Shown here piece after piece: positions 5,275-7,490 of a stretch of DNA of 7,490 nucleotides (position 1 is its first letter; every line of letters begins with the position of its first letter). A program made the position numbers and the translations under genes. Origin of the DNA: Spirochaetaceae bacterium (GTDB lineage: Bacteria > Spirochaetota > Spirochaetia > B11-G9); NCBI GenBank assembly GCA_030633365.1, contig DAOVSY010000141.1:1-7490 (forward strand). The letters are read 5' to 3'. The notes under the pieces are model-generated. The model was not told where the DNA came from. It saw only the letters and a list, made by a program, of their open reading frames with translations, and did not search any database.

Positions 5275-6528
5275 ATGGGAACTGAAATGGGGCGTATTGA
5301 ACAGGAATTTATTCTTAGTAATATTATAGAGAAAACACTTCCGGTTAAACTCCATCTTAAAAAGAAAGAGATAGAAGGTCTATTCCTTTCAATGGAGGAC
5401 AATAGTCTTCAGTTTTCAAGCAGTGACAGTGCCATTACAAATATGTCAGTAGGAGAGGATATTAATTTTTTCTTTGCATTTTTTAGTCATACCATGACTT
5501 TCAACAGTAAAATTATAAAGGAAGGAAATCCTTTAAAAGTTACATTACCTACTCATATCTATAAAAATTTAAAACGAAAGTTTGTTCGCATACGACCCGG
5601 TCAGGAGATTGAACTGTCATTTACACTGGAAAATGCAAGAATTGTTTTGGATTTTCCTAAAACTCAGGAATATGAAGCTTTAAAAGATGATATATATTCT
5701 GATAATTTTGACCATTCCAATCTTAAAGACTTATTTCAACAATTTAAAACAAAATCAGTAGCTTATGCAGATGAAAGTGAAATAGTTATGCTAAGAGGTA
5801 AAAATATTGATTCTTTTGAAGAAAAGATAATTACAGATACAGGGAAGAGCTTTTTTATTCCAGATACAGCTTTTCCTTTACCAGATAAAAGTAAAATTAA
5901 TAGTGAATTTGCTATTACAGAGGATTTTTTTCTGGATGAGCAAGGTAATGAAATATTTGTTTGTGATAAAAATCTTCGACAATTGGATGTTCATATAAAA
6001 AAGAAACATGAAAATGGTATATTTTCAGAGTTATTTACACCTGTTATATATCATGAATATGCTATTGGATATATTCGAATTTATAATAATAAAACAAAAA
6101 ACAAACATTTTTCCGACAAAACATTAGTCTTTGTAAGAGAGTTCTCCCGAATACTTGCTTTTGCCCTCGAGAAGCAGGGTTATTTTTCTGAAGGTGAGTT
6201 GAAAGCAAGCCAGTTTAATCCTGAAATTATAGATCTAAGTGCATCAGGACTTCTATTTACTCATCCTGAAAAGAAGTTATCAGAAATGCTTGGAATGTAT
6301 GGTGATTTAAAATTAGAATTAAAGATAGGACCGCGTAAGATAAGCATGTTTTCAAGAGTTATGAGGAAATATAAGATTAAAGATATTTATTTCTATGGAA
6401 TACAATTTTTGGAAATTGTTCCTGAAGATTTCAGGTTTCTTTTTGATTATGTATATGGTAGACCTTTTTCTGATGATGATGATCGATTTTGGGAAGGTGG
6501 TGCGGAGCCTCCTGAATTAAATTTTTAA
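5275..6528 (+). CDS. PilZ-domain cyclic-di-GMP receptor with an internal GAF-like domain
   Basis: A 417-residue soluble protein. Residues about 15-95 form a strand-rich N-terminal domain like the YcgR-N/PilZN partner domains. The c-di-GMP-binding linker Arg-x-x-x-Arg is intact at R101/R105, followed by the first PilZ strand (110-127). The second signature, Asp-x-Ser-x-x-Gly, is at D320/S322/G325, about 215 residues later instead of the usual 20-40. Between them a charged helical stretch (130-180) leads to a region with GAF features: Asp-Thr-Gly-Lys-Ser-Phe-Phe-Ile-Pro-Asp (188-197), then Pro256, Ala-Ile-Gly (263-265) and a final amphipathic helix ending in Ala-Leu-Glu-Lys (296-300). The simplest reading is a PilZ barrel interrupted by a GAF-like insert. 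The tail is acidic (four Asp at 400-403) and Pro/Glu-rich. Binding of c-di-GMP would be expected from the conserved motifs; an intracellular ligand for the GAF part is unknown. It may be related to the spirochaetal DUF1577 proteins. It sits between a lipoprotein gene and a large signalling-type gene. Confidence 0.85.
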   Translation: MGTEMGRIEQEFILSNIIEKTLPVKLHLKKKEIEGLFLSMEDNSLQFSSSDSAITNMSVGEDINFFFAFFSHTMTFNSKIIKEGNPLKVTLPTHIYKNLKRKFVRIRPGQEIELSFTLENARIVLDFPKTQEYEALKDDIYSDNFDHSNLKDLFQQFKTKSVAYADESEIVMLRGKNIDSFEEKIITDTGKSFFIPDTAFPLPDKSKINSEFAITEDFFLDEQGNEIFVCDKNLRQLDVHIKKKHENGIFSELFTPVIYHEYAIGYIRIYNNKTKNKHFSDKTLVFVREFSRILAFALEKQGYFSEGELKASQFNPEIIDLSASGLLFTHPEKKLSEMLGMYGDLKLELKIGPRKISMFSRVMRKYKIKDIYFYGIQFLEIVPEDFRFLFDYVYGRPFSDDDDRFWEGGAEPPELNF

Positions 6529-6571
6529 TTTTGCTGTTCTATTGAATTAAATAAGGTTAAAATGAGGATCT

Positions 6572-7490
6572 ATGATTTATATTTTAATTGAAATAAATGG
6601 CTTCAAGCAGTTAAAAAAGATAGATAATGATTTTACTGACCAACTAATTGATTATATGACCAGTACCTTTTCTATGGATGAATGCAGGTTTATTGAGCAG
6701 AAAAACAGTATTTTTGTGTATGCCTGTAATTCTGGGGAAAGTGATTTTGTTTCCCTGTTTAATAATTCTATTAATCTATTTAATTATTTAAAGTCTGTTG
6801 GAACTGATCTTACAGGATATAATATTCTACTTGAAGAGTCCTTGGATATATATTCTGAAGATCTGTCCAGAAAACTTTTTAATCGGATTTATTCTCTTCA
6901 AAAGGATGAATCCTTTTATATTAGTTCCGGAATATTATCACTATTTAAATCTTATGCCGATTTTGAACAAGAGGAAGATTTTTATAAATTAGTTTCTTTA
7001 CATGAAAAAGAACTCGATAGCGAAGATAGTATTATAAGTGTTCTCTCTCAAGCAAAAGAGATGGAAAAATATCTTGAATATCTAACGCCTTTAATTAATA
7101 ACGATAAACATGGTCTTATATTTTATTATGGAAAAAATATTTCCGGTAATTCAATATTAAGTTTTTGTATTGCAGGTTTGCTGCAGGGGAAGGATGTAGA
7201 TGTTCCCTGGTTATATTTAAAACCGGATAATAGTAAAATATCGCTAAATAGATCTTTGATCAATTGCATGGACAGTCTGTTCCTAACTAAAGTTGCCTTA
7301 TATTTAAATGAACCGGAATTGTCGGTTTGGAATCAAAAATATCATTTTGTTAAAAATGTAAATAGTATTTTATATGAAGAGGATATATTAATACTTTTTC
7401 GTATATATTTAAAGGCATATTCCCGAAGAATGGCAGAATTACTTCCGCCGCCTCCGGTTTTTATTCTCGATTCCCATGCTTTTGATGATC
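6572..7490 (+). CDS. N-terminal part of a large signalling protein with degenerate P-loop (AAA_16/STAND-like), runs off the right edge
   Basis: An open frame from ATG 6572 to the end of the window gives 306 residues with no stop. GAGG ends 4 nt before the ATG, and an in-frame TGA at 6563-6565 excludes longer versions. Residues 1-140 may be a worn-down class III nucleotide-cyclase-type domain (strand-helix pattern, Ile-Phe-Val-Tyr-Ala at 47-51, no visible metal-binding Asp pair); this is speculative. Residues 181-194 look like a strand plus P-loop, but the Walker A reads G187-x4-G192-Asn-Ser, with Asn193 in place of the Lys. Residues 296-306 (hydrophobic run, Asp300, Ser-His, Ala-Phe-Asp-Asp) resemble the Walker B region of AAA_16/STAND signalling ATPases, whose consensus is hhhhD-D-x-H-W-x-D. 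Such proteins usually continue into helical repeats (TPR), which would lie beyond the edge. The gene is 43 nt after the PilZ gene with no terminator, so a common transcript is likely. With the Lys missing, ATP hydrolysis is doubtful. Family call is tentative. Confidence 0.8.
   Translation, partial: MIYILIEINGFKQLKKIDNDFTDQLIDYMTSTFSMDECRFIEQKNSIFVYACNSGESDFVSLFNNSINLFNYLKSVGTDLTGYNILLEESLDIYSEDLSRKLFNRIYSLQKDESFYISSGILSLFKSYADFEQEEDFYKLVSLHEKELDSEDSIISVLSQAKEMEKYLEYLTPLINNDKHGLIFYYGKNISGNSILSFCIAGLLQGKDVDVPWLYLKPDNSKISLNRSLINCMDSLFLTKVALYLNEPELSVWNQKYHFVKNVNSILYEEDILILFRIYLKAYSRRMAELLPPPPVFILDSHAFDD

Noticed and set aside
6798..6992. 64-codon plus-strand frame
   Set aside because: It is in another frame of the STAND-like gene, which stays open over more than 300 codons with a ribosome binding site.

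Overview
The window is about 7.5 kb of AT-rich bacterial DNA with dense, mostly single-domain-width genes and no RNA gene, insertion sequence or CRISPR array that I can see. Everything points to a free-living or host-associated spirochaete: a PilZ protein of spirochaetal build, a ComFB-type protein with an extra C-terminal beta-rich domain, a lipoprotein with a relaxed lipobox, and several conserved-looking proteins of no recognised family. The lineage call is inference from protein character, not from a marker gene.

Layout. (1) 1-768, minus: the N-terminal 256 codons of a large exported protein that runs off the left edge. (2) 820-1740 and 1750-2865, plus: a tightly coupled gene pair, a soluble helical protein of unknown function followed by a membrane protein with a complete voltage-sensor module (nine basic residues at every third position in S4). 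That protein has an extracytoplasmic domain and a HAMP-like segment instead of a recognisable pore filter. (3) 2872-3567 and 3625-4383, minus: a TtcA-family tRNA thiolase (TTG start), then a ComFB-domain protein. The ComFB gene converges on the voltage-sensor gene, and a perfect inverted repeat spans both stop codons. (4) 4384-4548: a divergent intergenic region with a 25-bp imperfect dyad. (5) 4549-7490, plus: an apparent operon of lipoprotein, GAF-containing PilZ protein, and the start of a large protein with a degenerate P-loop that resembles signalling ATPases of the AAA_16/STAND type.

How the parts may fit. The theme is signal reception. Two different families that can bind cyclic dinucleotides (PilZ, and ComFB as recently reported) lie a few kilobases apart. 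There is also a probable voltage-responsive receptor with no output domain of its own, and a probable NTPase-like scaffold that seems to have lost its catalytic lysine. The most unusual items are the voltage-sensor/HAMP fusion with its coupled partner and the PilZ domain that appears to be split by a GAF-like insertion of roughly 180-200 residues. Functions beyond the named domains are inference.
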